Shown here one piece after another: positions 1 to 12,359 of a DNA stretch of 64,000 bases. Under the pieces are notes generated by a model. That model had not been told where the DNA came from. It was given only the letters and a program-made list of their open reading frames with translations, and searched no databases. The stretch lies in the NCBI GenBank assembly GCA_015680685.1, contig MNCI01004872.1:1649819-1713818 (forward strand). Reading direction: 5' to 3'. Positions within the stretch are counted from its first letter, which is position 1, and each line of letters starts with the position of its first letter. Both the position numbers and the translations under genes were made by a program. Source of the stretch: Gnetum montanum. Lineage: Eukaryota > Streptophyta > Gnetopsida > Gnetales > Gnetaceae.

Positions 1-159
1 GCTCAAATTCGACGATGAATTTCGATACCCCGATCGCTGCAAATTACAAGCCATGTATATATTTTTTCCAAAGGATTTTGCCCAAGAAAACATCGTATGG
101 GCCATGCAGGCAATGACCACGCCTTCTTTTGCTACCGGAAAAATAGGTTGTTTCTGCTC

Positions 160-520
160 TGGCATCAGTTTTGGTGGTGCTGCTGGCAGTTTCGGATACC
201 GAGGCTTGTCAATTGACTATGTATGCAAGCCCCTGCCGAGAAATCTAAATGGTACCCTATTTTTGTGAGGTACTGCGATGGATCCTCATTTACAGAAGAT
301 GTGGAGGAAAGAGACTGTCACCAATCTCTATTACTGAGGTTACAGAATCTGGGTGACTGTGATGAACGATTTCTTGAAGAGGGACCGGCCAATGCAAACC
401 AAGCTTTGCGAACCTTTGCTAACCGATGCTCAACCATGGGCTTGGCAACATCTGTTCATTGCGATGACTTCGTGAATATAAAAGGCAAGTATTTTTATAA
501 TTTAGTTTATTTAATATTTT
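160..520 (+). pseudogene. Pectin acetylesterase gene fragment, broken
   Basis: Plant pectin acetylesterases (CAZy CE13) are secreted enzymes that remove acetyl groups from cell-wall pectin. Four family landmarks occur in order: VRYCDGSSF near 259-285, NLYY*GYRIW about 322-352 (family: LYYRGQRIW), ANANQAL near 391-411, and LATSVHCDDF near 441-471. They lie in different frames, so at least two frameshifts are present. One TGA (334-336) sits where the family has Arg (CGA). The nucleophile motif, normally GCSAGG, reads as RCSTMG with the Cys-Ser kept; a one-base loss in the Gly codon explains the frame change. The fragment stops at a good 5' splice site of GC type (AG|GCAAGT near 494-500). Seen: the motifs. 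Known: the family pattern. Inferred: a dead copy or processed fragment. The open frame in 2-190 upstream is not recognised. Confidence 0.8.
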
Positions 521-529
521 AAAAACTTC

Positions 530-1190
530 CCATTGAAGGGGGAAGAAATCCAAATCAATGGCAAGATTTTTTATTCTCATCTCATATTTACTATTCATCC
601 CATCTATATATATAATGAACCATAGGATTGGCCATCCTATATTTGTATTTAGGTGACCTAGAAGAAGGCACCTAACCCTTGATTATAAGTTGTAGGGTTT
701 TAACCTTTCAAAATTACTCGAAAACTACAAAAGCAAGTTCAAGATATGACCCCAAGACTAAAACAAGTGTGACCTAACATATGGCAAGGCACACTATACT
801 TGAATGCAGCTTCAATTTAGATGGCAAGTTTAATTCTCGAGAATGTGTACTATCGAGAAGATTGACCTTAAAGATTGTGCAAATAAGCTCATGCACAACA
901 AGGTCTTGCTCCTCTCGTCCTCAAACATAGATGAGGAGTAATCAGAAGACAAATCAAGTCTTCAACACCATGCAACAAGATCAAAGGGAAAGCTAGCATG
1001 GTGATGCCATCAATAAACAAGAAAGGAGATATCCACCAATACTTCATTTACAAGATAACATAGAAGCTAAGTAGCTTCAAGACCAAGTTGGTAAATATAG
1101 TTGCATAATCCTTATTGTAAATGCATGACATGAAATAGAATAGTGCATGTATCAAGGGGGTGTATTAAATGACAAGTACTATGTTGTCAT
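530..1190. other. Gene-free stretch
   Basis: No coding motif was recognised on either strand. The tail (about 1158-1200) contains two G-runs of the AAGGGGG type, as seen near the 3' end of LTR-element internal regions, so the stretch may be the 3' untranslated part of an element that ends at the candidate LTR start at 1203. Confidence 0.4.
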
Positions 1191-1290
1191 TAAGGGGGTG
1201 ATTGTGAGGATAATGCCAACATTGAATATATGGCATATAAGAGCAATTCCATAAATAATAGGATATGTATAAAAGGTGATGAGGATGAGT
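1191..1290 (+). promoter_or_regulatory. Candidate LTR start with polypurine tract and TATA box
   Basis: A purine-rich run (TAAGGGGGTGAT, 1191-1202) is directly followed by TGTGAGGATAATGCC (from 1203), the usual order of a polypurine tract and a plus-strand 3' LTR. A TATA box (TATAAAAG, 1268-1275) lies 65 bp inside, as expected in U3. I found no matching second LTR in the window, so the element would lie mostly left of it. Inference only. Confidence 0.4.
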
Positions 1291-1369
1291 AGATAGGGTC
1301 TTGGGATGTACACAAGGCTTCCCAATATCCATTTGAGGTATCCAAAGGCTATTTTTAAGTCCTCCCAAA

Positions 1370-2960
1370 GTTCCCCCTACTTCCATGCTAGCTAGCATGG
1401 AAGGGATGTCTCCTAGTATTGAGGAACTAGGGGAATCTACATTTTACTAATTTTTTGGTATTTCTAGCTATGCATGTGTGTCTATAGGGTTGTCGATGTT
1501 GACTATTGATGCCTAAAGTCAAAATTTGGTCACTTTGAGGGCTATGAGGGTGTCTTTAGGCTTTTCCCCTCCATCCACTCTAGGGCTAGGATGCTCAACA
1601 TGGATTGGATTCTCCTTAGCATGGACAGTCCAAGGGAAGCAAGTTTTGCTTATTTCAAGTGACCTCTAGAAGTCTAACAACTTTTGAAATGGTTGGGCTA
1701 CTTCAAGAAGGGAAACTACATGCAAACTTCAGTAGGTTTGGCTTTTCCCCTTCCATCCACACTAATATTGGAATGCTCAATGTGAATGAGATCCTCTCCA
1801 ACGTGGAAGAACCTTAGGAATATGACTTTTATTGATTTTTTCTAGTCTAGTGGTTTCTAGAGAGGTTGTCTAGGTTCTTGTGTTAGTTCAATATAATTTA
1901 AGATTGTTTTCTTATTTCTAGGACTCCCTACTAATCTTCCTAGCTACATACACCTAGGTCCCATGCTAGGAGTCTGGAAGAGATCTTCCCTAGTGTGGAA
2001 GAATTAAGAAAGTTAGATCTAGGCTAGTTTGACAATCAGTCCACCATGAATGCCAACCTCCAAGGTTGCTAGTGTCAATGGTCAATACTAGGTATCAAGA
2101 TCTAGTGGTTCGGAGGCTTCTAGGTAACTCATGCAATCTCCCCTGCCCCCTTCCCCCACCTTCTTCCATGTTGGGCATGATGGCCTTGGTGTGGATGAGA
2201 GGAGGATGATAGTTTTGTACCATTTTTTTACTACTTTTAAGATCTTTGGAAGCTCTAGAGGATTCCAATAGGGTCTAGGGGTCACCAAGGTAGGTTATTT
2301 GGTTGTTTTGGGTCAAAACGTAGGTTTTCTTGCGTACCCACTAGGTTTCCATGCTAGCTCCACACTAGGCAACATGGAGGGGGATTCACCAACATAGAAT
2401 AGGTCATGGATGAGTAAGTAACTTGTCTAAGGGTTAATCTAAATCATTGGAGGCTAAGAGGGGGTACTAGGCTTTGAAATATGGCTACTAGGCAGCCAAT
2501 TTATGCAATTCTGATCTTCCCCCCATCCATCCACACTGGGACTAGGATGCTTAGCTTGGATGAGGCTTCCCCAAATGTGAAACTACAAACTCCCAAGGTT
2601 TTGACTACTTTTGACTAGGTTTGGTGAGTTTTTGGGGCTACCATGGTTGCTTGGAGGGGTTCTAGGTCATGTGGACCCACTTCAGGGGGCAAACCTAGGC
2701 TAGATGGGTGCTGGAAGGTAAGAATGGATGTCATCTCCTCTTCCCATGTTGGGTAATGTTTCCCTAGCATGGAAACCCATATTGTCTAGTTTTGTCCATG
2801 TCTAATCCCTTTTGGAAGCTTGAGGTTCAAAAAGATGGTTTTTTACTACTAAAAATGGTAAAAGGTTATGTTCTAATGGTTTTATGAAGTGAGATGCATG
2901 TACCCACATTAGGGATTATATCCCTAGCATGGATGCATGGGAGTTAAGGTTTGGTGATGG
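1370..2960. repeat. Degenerate tandem array, period about 190 bp, about nine units
   Basis: A recognisable core recurs near 1384, 1577, 1751, 1950, 2150, 2345, 2525, 2736 and 2920, with gaps of about 174-211 bp. The core holds a run like CCATCCACACTAGG, then GGATGCTCAACATGG, then CCCTAGCATGGAAG, in varying decay. Units are too diverged for a young satellite. Such arrays are known in the 3' untranslated regions of Tat-lineage retrotransposons; here it lies on the 3' side of the leftward Tat-like element. Confidence 0.6.
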
Positions 2961-3960
2961 ATTTTTGTGTTTAAGGGATTAAAACCTAGTGTTGATGCAA
3001 TTTTTAGGCCAAGAGTGAGGGCGTATAGTGGGGCCCACAACCTAAACATTTTAAAATTTGAAAAGTGAAATTATTTCCCACCCATCATAGCATAGAAGAG
3101 ACTTTTCCCCCTTTGCACATTAGTGCACTTGGAGTTATGATGAACTAAATGGACCACTAGGGTTTAGAGGTGGGCGTTTAGGGTTTGGTGGAATTTTTAT
3201 TGTTAAATGTTGTACGTTTTGATCACAATTCCATTTTTCACAAACAAAAATTTGGGGGAGACTAGGTAGAGATTTATTATTTCAAAGAGCATTAATCTTC
3301 AGTGTGGAATCCTTCAATCTTCCTTGTAGTTAACATTGAACCTCCATTCTCCCCAGATTTCAATCATTCTCAGCGTTGGTGCAATAACTATGGTGCCCAA
3401 GCAACATGAATGGATGAGCCAAAATCCAAGATTTTAGAAGGTTTATGAGCATGATATTGACTTTTTAGGGCTTCATAAACTAATTTCAATCTATGCTTCA
3501 TTCGTGACTACTCCAAATAGGCAATTCTAGCCATTTTTTCTCAGTTTCTAGTCATTTTCTTGCTTTTCTTGCCATATGTAGGGTTGTTTTCTTCAGAGCT
3601 ACATAGATATATGGTTTTTCCATTTTTTTCCTTGGTATATTTAATTTTTAAAATTAGGCTTCTTGTTTTCATGTTTTTTTCCAAAAATTGGAGGTAGGGT
3701 TGTTTTTCTTAGATCTAGGCTGAAATAATCATCAAAATTTAATTCTAACAAAATCCTACACCTTTATTTTGATGGTTTTTCAAATGGGTATTGATTTTTT
3801 TTTTGGCTATTTTTCATGGCTATGCCAAATTAGGCTTATTGAATTTTAAGCTTTTATTTGGAGATTTTGGCATGAAAAGGCAAGCAATGTTGTGTATTTT
3901 TTAACATGAAAAAAATTGCATACTTTTAAAATTTGATATTATAGGCTTGTATCCCTACAT
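2960..3960. other. Gene-free T-rich stretch
   Basis: No open frame or known motif was seen. The sequence is T-rich with runs such as the poly-T near 3796, and lies between the two degenerate arrays. It may hold further decayed units (an ACTTTTCCCCC-like core near 3110). Confidence 0.4.
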
Positions 3961-4700
3961 TTAATCTTTCCAATGGAGATTTTTGCATTCAATTTGGACT
4001 AATAAAGATGAAGTTATGTCTATTTTTGTGAGGTCATGTAGTTAGGTTTTTTATGCCATTTTTTAGAATTCCATGTAGATTCATGAATTTCTTTCTAAGT
4101 AAAAGGAAGGAGATTTTTCCAGTTTTTTGTTATGATGGATGGCTCTTGGCTTTAGCTTTCCAATGGAGGTGGAATTACCCTGTTTAAATTAGAAATGATT
4201 TTTTAATGAATTTTTCATTAGGCTTCTGTCAAAAAGGGGTTTTACTATTTTTAGATTTTTATCCAAATTAATGAATTTTTTCTGAATAAACAAAATAGTT
4301 TCTAACTTTTTGTTAAGTCTAGATCAATAAGGCTTAATTCAAGCTTTCAAATAGTGGTGGAATCACTTTGTTTGGGGCTCAAATGATTTTTTGGTGAATT
4401 TTCTCGAAACCCTATGTGAAAAGGAGGTTAATGGTGATGACTACATTTTCAGCTAGTTTTGGCTCTGTTTGATGTAAATGTGGTTATTTATTTCTTGTTG
4501 TGATGGCTATGGCTAGAAGATTCATGATTTCAAAATTCCTTCCATGGTGGAATCACTAAAATTGGAGCCCAAATGGAGTTTTAATAAATTTTTGGTTATG
4601 GCTCTATTAGTAAGGTTAAATTTTGGTTGTAGCACTTTACCCCTTTGGTGATTGATGTGATTGACATGTTTAGAAGATTCTCTTGTCAACTTCCATGCCT
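3960..4700. repeat. Second degenerate array, period about 190 bp, about four units
   Basis: The phrase TTTCCAATGGAGGTGGAAT and decayed versions of it recur near 3967, 4158, 4349 and 4533, each followed about 30-40 bp later by an AAATGATTTTTTGGTGAATT-like phrase. Spacings are about 184-196 bp, close to those of the first array, but the core is different. Confidence 0.5.
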
Positions 4701-5039
4701 TTGGTATGGTCTAAAATTTTTGTAATGTCCTAAATTTGGTTTTAAAGGTTACAAGTAATTTTTTCTATTTTTGGTAATGTTTATGCTAATGGATATTTTC
4801 TAGATTTTGAATTTAGCTATGTGTCAACTTGTTGTGCTATCTAAGCTATAATGGTTTGGCTATGATGTATGAGGCTTTGAAGGTTGTAATTATGTTGGCA
4901 TGAATTCCTTAAGAAAATTTTGATAAACACCTTTGAGCTTTTTACAGAGGCTAATTTCACCCCTGACTAAGATGTTTTTACAAATTTGTTAAGAAGTTTC
5001 AATTGGTCTTAATATTTTTTCTTTACCATGTAGGGTCTT

Positions 5040-8000
5040 TCTAAGCCCATACTCATCATCATGGAGTTAATGGGCATTCTATTCTACATAGGTCACCCCA
5101 AGGCCAATATCCCTCTACCCAATATGATCTTGGACAAGGTCTCACTATGGTTCTAGCTAGGGACAAGGGAATTCCTTGTCTACATCCTTTAGAATTTTAG
5201 TATGATGCTATGGTCACACTTGTCTATGGATGTGGATGGGGCCATAGTGAAGATGCTAATGCCTTAGGCATCTATTCTAGTTTCTAGGTTTATTATTGAC
5301 AACCCACCTACTAAGATAATAGGAGGAACTATAGACGCAATCAGTCCATGCTACCTAACAAAGATTTGGACTATGCCAAATTATAGTTAGTATAATGTTG
5401 AAAATACTCTAATGGTGGCACATATATCCTACACATTGTTCCAAAACCCACCTAGCACCATGTACCATCTATAGGGGTAAGCATGGTTCTTGTAATATTT
5501 TTATTTTTTTTGGCTAAACTACCTTTTCTAACCTCGTCAATTTTATGAACTTCTTGTAGGTATAGGATTAGTGATCAAGGCTTGATCACTAATGATCAAA
5601 CCTTGGTGATGGCTCAAACTACCTTAGATGTATTTACAAAGGACCCCTAGATTAAAACTATTGTGTATCAATAGTTAAGAGGGGACTTTGATCCATACAC
5701 TAGTAGATTTAACCTTGTTTACAAGAAGTGTGTGAATGAGAGGATGATACACAATTGGTGGATGGGATCCAAGAGCTCATTGGATTAGACCTTGGTAGTT
5801 GGTACCTTTGCTCAAAGCACATCAAAGAAGAAGAAAGGTGAACATATAGTCTATTGCTCCTAATTTTTTATGATTATGACAATTCCAAGTGCTCTATCAT
5901 TTTAACTAGTTATTAAATTTTCTTATGTTGATGCTAATTGTTGGTTTTTGCCTTGCAAGACCCTCCACCTTTGCTGATGTCACCTTACCGCTTGTAGGGT
6001 GGCTATTTTGACTATTAGGCTTTAGGATGGGATGAGATCCTCAAACTCTACAAGGATACATCTACCATAATCCACATGCATTTTTCAGTTTTTTCAGGTT
6101 ACTTGAAGAGGTTTGTAGAGTTCTTAGTGGTGTGGAGGAATGGATAATGGGATACCCAAGACCTAGACTAGCTTTCTAAGCCTTGGATAAGGCACATTTA
6201 TCCAATTGTGTAAGCCTAGAATCCACTAGAGGAGATGGAGGATTCACTATTCATTACCACTAAGGGTTTGGATCCTATACAGTGTGAATCCTTTGATAGC
6301 GTAGAGGAGGAACCCCTCACGATCCTAGCAATCATACTGGAGGCCAAGTGGTGATGCAAAGAAGCTAAAGGAGAAGCTAGGACCAACCTTAAGAGATCCA
6401 TAGAGGAACCACCATTAGCATCAAACTAGCCTACCTTAAAGAAGCTTAAGTTTAATCTTAACTCATCAGAGCAGGTGGTCATAGGTAAGCTTTATTTATG
6501 TTTTGGTTATCCTATGTTTTAAATTTTTATGGCTATGTTATGACTTCTAGTGCTAATTAGTTTTCTATGTGGTATGGTTATAGACAAGCATTAGGTCATG
6601 GTAGCCTAAGCTACTACGGAGGAGGAGGCATAGAGATGTACAGTTGCCATAGTTGAGGAGGAACAAAGGCATGTAGAGAAGACACTCTTACAGCAACATG
6701 AGGCTGAAGGATTTTCCAACATTGATCTAGATGCCTTGTTTAGTGAGGCACTACTTGGCACATCCTCCATCATCATACTAGAGGAAGATGAGGAAGAGCC
6801 AAGTATGCATATGACTTAATGCCTCTTGTTATATCTGATTGCTTTAAGTTTGGTTTTCATCCTAACGATTCAATGATTGTTATGATAATAATAGTTCCTG
6901 AGCCACCAATTTATTTCCCTATCCCTAAGTTTCATGCAAAACCATGGGTAGAGGTACTAGACAAGGTAGAATTCATGCATGGGATGGTAAAGGACATCAT
7001 CAATTAGTTGCATCAAGTTACACTTGAGATAGGTAAGGACTTTGTTTTTTATGCTTTAGTTATTTTGCTATGCCACAGGTTTTATGTTATGGCTATCCTA
7101 GGTTGTATACTATGTTTATGACTATACTTTTATGAGAATCCTAGCCAAGACATGGAGATTGACTCCTTGCCAAAGCTTCCCTTCGATGGTTCTAGTGTAC
7201 CCTTGAAGTTATATGAAACCACTACTAATCTAGCAATGTTGTGTACCAAAACTTCATGGAATCTAGAGAGGTTCAACAAATTCCTATGGGAATAGGTTGT
7301 GGCCTCAAGGGAGAAAACTCAATGGTTGAAGAAGATGATCAAATAGCTTGAGTGCTCTCATGTGAGATGGCAGAATAGCAGATTCAGATGGACCTCATCT
7401 CCCAGAATGTTAAGGATTTGAAAGATCATTGTGCTTGGGTACTAGAGTGAGATAGAAAACAAAAGGATTACAAGTGGTAGTATAAGGCTAATCATGAGGC
7501 CTACCTCTAGTGGCTCAAAGATAAGTCAGTTGAATAATGCAAGAGAGAGCTGTTCATTTAGGGGATATAATTGGAGAGTGCCTATCAACTCTTTGAGAGC
7601 ATTCTCATTGTGGAAAAATCCCTTACTCCTTAGATTACTACTATTTTAGGAAAGACCTATATAGCTACTATTACCTAAGAGCCACCTACTTGGATGAAAG
7701 TAGATAAGACTGGCATCCTCAACAATGTTGATCTTGGAGATATTGACTAGGTCAATATGATAAAGGACTAGATACTCCACCTTTTGGAGGATGGCCTTCC
7801 ACATCTACCCCCAAAAGTCATGGAGCTAAAGTCCCCATAGGTTTGATTCATTTTATGTTTTAGTTTTTTTTTTAGTTATGGTTTTCGCAATTGGTTACTA
7901 AATGTCTATGTGTTGTATTTTAGGCATCAGGAGACATCAGCAACCCTAGTACCAAATGTGGGAATGACCCACCACTTCCTCCTCCAGATGCTCCTTAGCA
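5040..8000 (+). pseudogene. Broken multi-exon ORF antisense to the Tat-like gag-pro
   Basis: Six coding-like blocks are separated by five plausible GT-AG introns: 5477-5559, 5838-5959, 6485-6593, 7033-7144 and 7841-7923 (83-122 bp), several with good donors (GTAAGC, GTAAGG). Blocks include MELMGILFYIGHP (about 5060), FDPYTSRFNLVYKKC (about 5690), an acidic stretch near 6720-6800, KPWVEVLDKVEF (about 6940) and charged coiled-coil-like sequence to 7840. Many TAG codons stand where Gln is likely. I cannot assign a family; the style recalls transposon-carried plant ORFs. It runs opposite to the gag-pro at 8740-12350, in the position where some Tat elements carry an antisense ORF. Seen: blocks and splice sites. 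Inferred: that they form one gene and belong to the element. Confidence 0.45.
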
Positions 8001-8304
8001 TTCATCCACCTCCTTTTGGCTATTTTTTTTATTTTTATGTTGATGGCTATTGTTAGCCAATATTATGTTATAGATGATTATTATTATTTTTTTGGATATT
8101 TTTCCACATGGTGCGGCCATGGCTATGTATGTTACAAACATTTTAAATTTAAATTTTTGGTTTCATTTTTTTGCTATATATGTTTTTCTAGTAAGCATTG
8201 TAAATGTTAAATGGCTATGTTGACATTTTTTATTATAAAATTAAATGGCTAATCAATGCAATAATAGGCTAAACAAAAAATATAATAAAAGAGACATTTG
8301 CCAA

Positions 8305-8440
8305 TTTTAGGCCATGGCGGACAAAGGTTGTATTGTTTTACTAGTTTAAGGCCATGGCAAGCAATGTTATGTGATTTTTTTGCTAGTTTAAGGCCATGGT
8401 GGGCAATATTGCTAGTTTAAAGTCTTAGCGAACTAAGGTT
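8305..8440. repeat. Short tandem repeat, about 40-bp unit, four copies
   Basis: The phrase TTTAAGGCCATGGC followed by a GCAATGTT-like run recurs near 8309, 8349, 8391 and 8420 (spacing about 40, 42 and 29 bp). The copies are diverged. They sit between the antisense ORF and the protease end of the leftward element. Confidence 0.6.
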
Positions 8441-8739
8441 GAAGAGAAACTTATATTTTTTTGATGATTTTATATTTTAAATTTTTATTTTATATCATAC
8501 TAAACAAAGAAAATGGAGAAATAATTAAGGCTATAATAAATGAAAATGCAAATAAAATAAACTCCTAGGCTATATGCATAAATATTAAAATAAAATGTAA
8601 GAAAAAAGGCAATAACTGGTCAACAAAGAGAAAACTTAGGTTAAATGGTTATGGTACAAATGGCTAAAAAGGTCATAAGGTCATAACATAAAAGGAGTAG
8701 GAGTGCATTTTACTTATGTAGGCTATTCCTAATCTTTGA

Positions 8740-9420
8740 AAGGTTAGGAATCATATAAGGTCCTATCTACACAAGTTTGTACTCATCATCCCCTTCACTA
8801 ATGATGTTGAAGTGGAGTTCATCCCATGACACATCTTGTTGTCCATCATTGTTGTTCTTGTGTTACTCCTCTCTCTTAGGTTGGTGGACTTCATGGCTGG
8901 GAGTTTCCTCCTAAAGTTCCACTTCAAACCCTTGCTCTATGTTCACATTATTAACAACTAGGGGAACTACACCATCATCATGGATGATGATTTCACCTCC
9001 CTCGTAAGGAAGGTGAATTTCTTGGTGGATGGGTGATGACACAGCTCATAAGTAAGCCAACGAAGGTCTTCCAAGGATAACATTAAACCTTGATGTCTCC
9101 TACACTACCAAGAAATTGATGGTTGTGGGGAATTACACCCCTACCACAAAGTCCAAGGAGATAGATCCCTTGATAGCAATCCTTGATCCATTGAAGGATT
9201 TAAGTGCTATGATTGTTGTAAGTTGTATTTTCTCTATTAAGACCAAGCATTCAATGATGATACATGGGATGACATTTGTTGTAGCTCCATCATCAACATG
9301 ACCCTAATTCATCTTAAACTACCCAACATGTATTGTTATGAATACAGGAGCCTTAGTTACTTTGCCATTTTTGGGATTAGTCTTGATTTTGCTATCATGA
9401 AACACTAGGGGTGTTAACTT
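8740..9420 (-). pseudogene. Ty3 (Tat-like) retrotransposon protease region, decayed
   Basis: Read leftward, the stretch matches the aspartic-protease end of Tat/Ogre-like polyproteins: a block ending SFNGSRIAIKGSI (about 9200-9160, where relatives have FDGSRREVMGEI), a hydrophobic segment, then a remnant of the LLGRPW turn near 9075-9090 and an LH-rich tail (about 9030). The expected Asp-Ser/Thr-Gly active site should lie just upstream, but only GATTNVIP is visible near 9290, so the catalytic triplet is degraded. Retroviral-type proteases cut the gag-pol polyprotein inside the particle. Reverse transcriptase and integrase, which should follow below 8740, are absent. Confidence 0.6.
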
Positions 9421-12350
9421 CTCCTACCTTGGTGAGGGAGAAATCATCATTGCATGAATGGTTTCCTTGTTAGCGAGGATGTCCTCACTAATAAGGATGG
9501 AAGTGAAAATTTTGACTAGTGCATTACAATGTGTGTTGAAAGTTATGATTACTTCATATAAGCTTAGATTTGTATTCTTTTTCTTGAGGGATTTCTTGAC
9601 CTGATCTAGCACACTAAGGAAGTTTTGATCATTGGTCATGGGCTTATCACCTTGATTTCCATTCACTTCTTCCATGTGCCCCAAAATATGAACTTTGGCC
9701 TTAGGTCGTTGTTGCTAGGGCTTCTCCTCTTTGTTCTAGCTATGGATTGTAGGGTTCTCTTATGGCTTGTTGGTTGAAGATGGTTGAGCAAAGGAGGCCA
9801 TGGGTATAGCTAAGAGGGAAGTGGGATTTGATGGGTCCACTTCATTTCATTCCTTCATCTACTTGTTACCCTCATGGCCAGGCTTTTGCTTATGATTCTT
9901 CCTTTGCTTCATTAAAGTCTTTTGATTATCAATAGTTGGTTGTGAGGAACAGACCATGGCATTGGCCACCGTAGGAGTTTTTTGTGTGGTCATGTTAGTT
10001 GGTTAGGCTATAACTGGTGCAATTGTGTTAGGTTAGGGTACCCTAATGATAAAAGGTTTTCTTGGAGATGCCTACAATGGTACTCTCACCAAAAAAGTGG
10101 GTCTGGAGCCATTGGAAGATAAAGAGATCCTTTCATCATGAGGGGATACCTAGATCATGAATGGTTCCCTCATTGGTCTCCAATTGTCATCAATGTGAAT
10201 GTTGAAATAACATAAGGGTTCTTATTAGCATTCAATGGTTCCTTGTACACTTGCATTGACTAATGTTATGGTTGGATTGGGTTGGAAGCATCTAAGACCA
10301 TCTCTTCCCTTTCTATCATCTTCTGCAAGTCATCCCTCAGCATGAGGTAGAAGTCTATGTCATGATGAGGAAATTGGTGATAGTGGCAAAAGTGGTCTAG
10401 TTTGAAGTACCTAGGCAATTTGGGATCATCCTTTGTTGCTCAAGTAGGGTCCTTGGCTATTTCGCATAACCACTTATGCTTCTTTCTATCAGCTTTGATC
10501 ATCTATTTGTATTGCATGCACACACCCTTTAATAGTTGATCTAGCAACTAAAATGCTTTCAAAGGTAAGGGAGTGTATTTGATTTAGTCTTTCAATTCAA
10601 AATTTTCCCTAGTTATAGTCAATGTCATGGTCGTAGATGTTGATGTTTGGTTATCATGGTTATTAGTGGGGGCCTTAGGTGGGTTATTCCTTAGCCCCTA
10701 GTTAGTGGTCTTTGCTTCTTTGGTCATAATTTCTATGGCCATTTTGCTTTGTTTTATTTTCCTTGTCATTCCATGTATGTTGGTTTTTGTATGCTATGTA
10801 GGCTAGGTTATGGCTAGCCTTAATAACATCCTCTATATTCTTGGTTTGGAAAAACTCTTGGCTAAGGGACCATGGATCAAGATAGTAGAGTTTTGACTTG
10901 ATAAGGTCATTAACTATCCCATCGAATATGGCCAAAATACAGGTCTCAACTATGGGCTATGGTATTTCATTCAGCAATCCATTCCACCATTGGATGAACT
11001 TCTATGGGCTCAAGGGATTCCTACTTGACCTTCATGAGTTGTTCAAGCATGGTTTCAAGCTTTAAGTTATACTTGAAGTAGTTAACAAACTAGACTATGA
11101 ACTTCTCAAGATAGGATATGGATCCTCTAGGTAGTGCACAATACCAATTAAGTGGTTTTCCAATCAAGGACATAGGAAAAATCTTCATGATAGTATGAGG
11201 CCATGGATACAATACAAACACTTAGATCTAAAGATTATAAGGTGAGCATTGGCGTCACCTTCTCCATTGTATTTGTTGAACTAGGGGATAGGAACACCTG
11301 AAGGAAGTGTCAAGGGTGAGACCATAGGACTGATGGCATCATCCTGGTAGAAATACATAATCTTGATACTTTTGGAAGTAGAGGCTTTGAGCCTCTTTAA
11401 ATCCTCTATTAGGTTTTGGATCATCTGGAAGGCTTGATCTAGTCCCTATAGTGGCTCTATTGGCTATGGGGTTTGTACATATGGCTAGCAAATCTATTAT
11501 GAGGCTTATGGCCTTGCTATTGATTGTAAAATGGAAGGAATCCATTGCATTATGGTCATAGCTTGTGGGCCAACCAAGGAAAATGATGTTTATGCCAATA
11601 CATAAGGCACAAATGAGATAAAGGGGCTATGCAACCCCTGAGTTGCTTGAGGTCTTATGGTGAACCCTACACAAGTGGTTAGTGGGTTTGTAGTCAAGAA
11701 AATCATTGTCGATTGCTACATAGATTAGAGTTGTATGGTAAAAGGCATTGATGGGTTATAGGTCATGGGCTATGGCATCAATTGAGGTTTATGCATGGCT
11801 ATGACCAATGTGGGATCAACTATGGTAGGGTAGGAGGGAGTGGAAGATGAAGGTACCATGCCCATGGAGAAAATAAAGGCATGAGGGAAAGGCTCCGTGG
11901 CCTTGTGGTTTACTTTTTGGAACAATCCCCCTAGGATGTTTTCAAGCTCATATTTTATCCTAAATTCATCCTCCTTCTCCTATTTCTCCTTTGAGCTATG
12001 CTTGTCATCCTCTTCCTCCATCTCAATCAATTGGGCTAGGATGCCCACATATATGTCATTGAGAGGTATTTGGTCATAGGGGGAAGGGATGTACTCTTTG
12101 CCATTATGATGGATAAGTTCGAACTCCCTTTTGGCTTTTACTTCTAAATGTGGAATTAGCATGCCTACCTACATTTTGGCACAAATGTAGTTATATCGAT
12201 CTTCATTTATAGTAGTAAAGTTAAGGCTTTTCCCACTAACTCTTAAAGACAGCCTACATTATATGATAGTAGGGTCTTTGGGATCATAGATCCTCATGGT
12301 TTGTTGGCTAGGACCTTTGCTAGTGAAGGTGAAAAGTAATCTGGGGGATT
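9420..12350 (-). pseudogene. Ty3 (Tat-like) retrotransposon gag, decayed
   Basis: Gag forms the particle shell. The N-terminal part near 12162-11980 (ELIHHNGKEYIPSPYD, LAQLIEMEEEDD) is followed by a low-complexity linker. The Retrotrans_gag core is near 11190-11050: PMSLIGKPLNWYCAPPRGSI, then LEKFIV and VNYFKYNLKLE. A conserved linker before the protease appears at 9610-9480 (LDQVKKSLKKKNTNLSLYEV, then HCNALVKIF), which is diagnostic of Tat/Ogre relatives. Stops are frequent, mostly TAG for Gln, and the frame changes several times. The start is not fixed. The segment continues into the protease on the same strand. Confidence 0.65.
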
Positions 12351-12359
12351 ACTGAAAAG

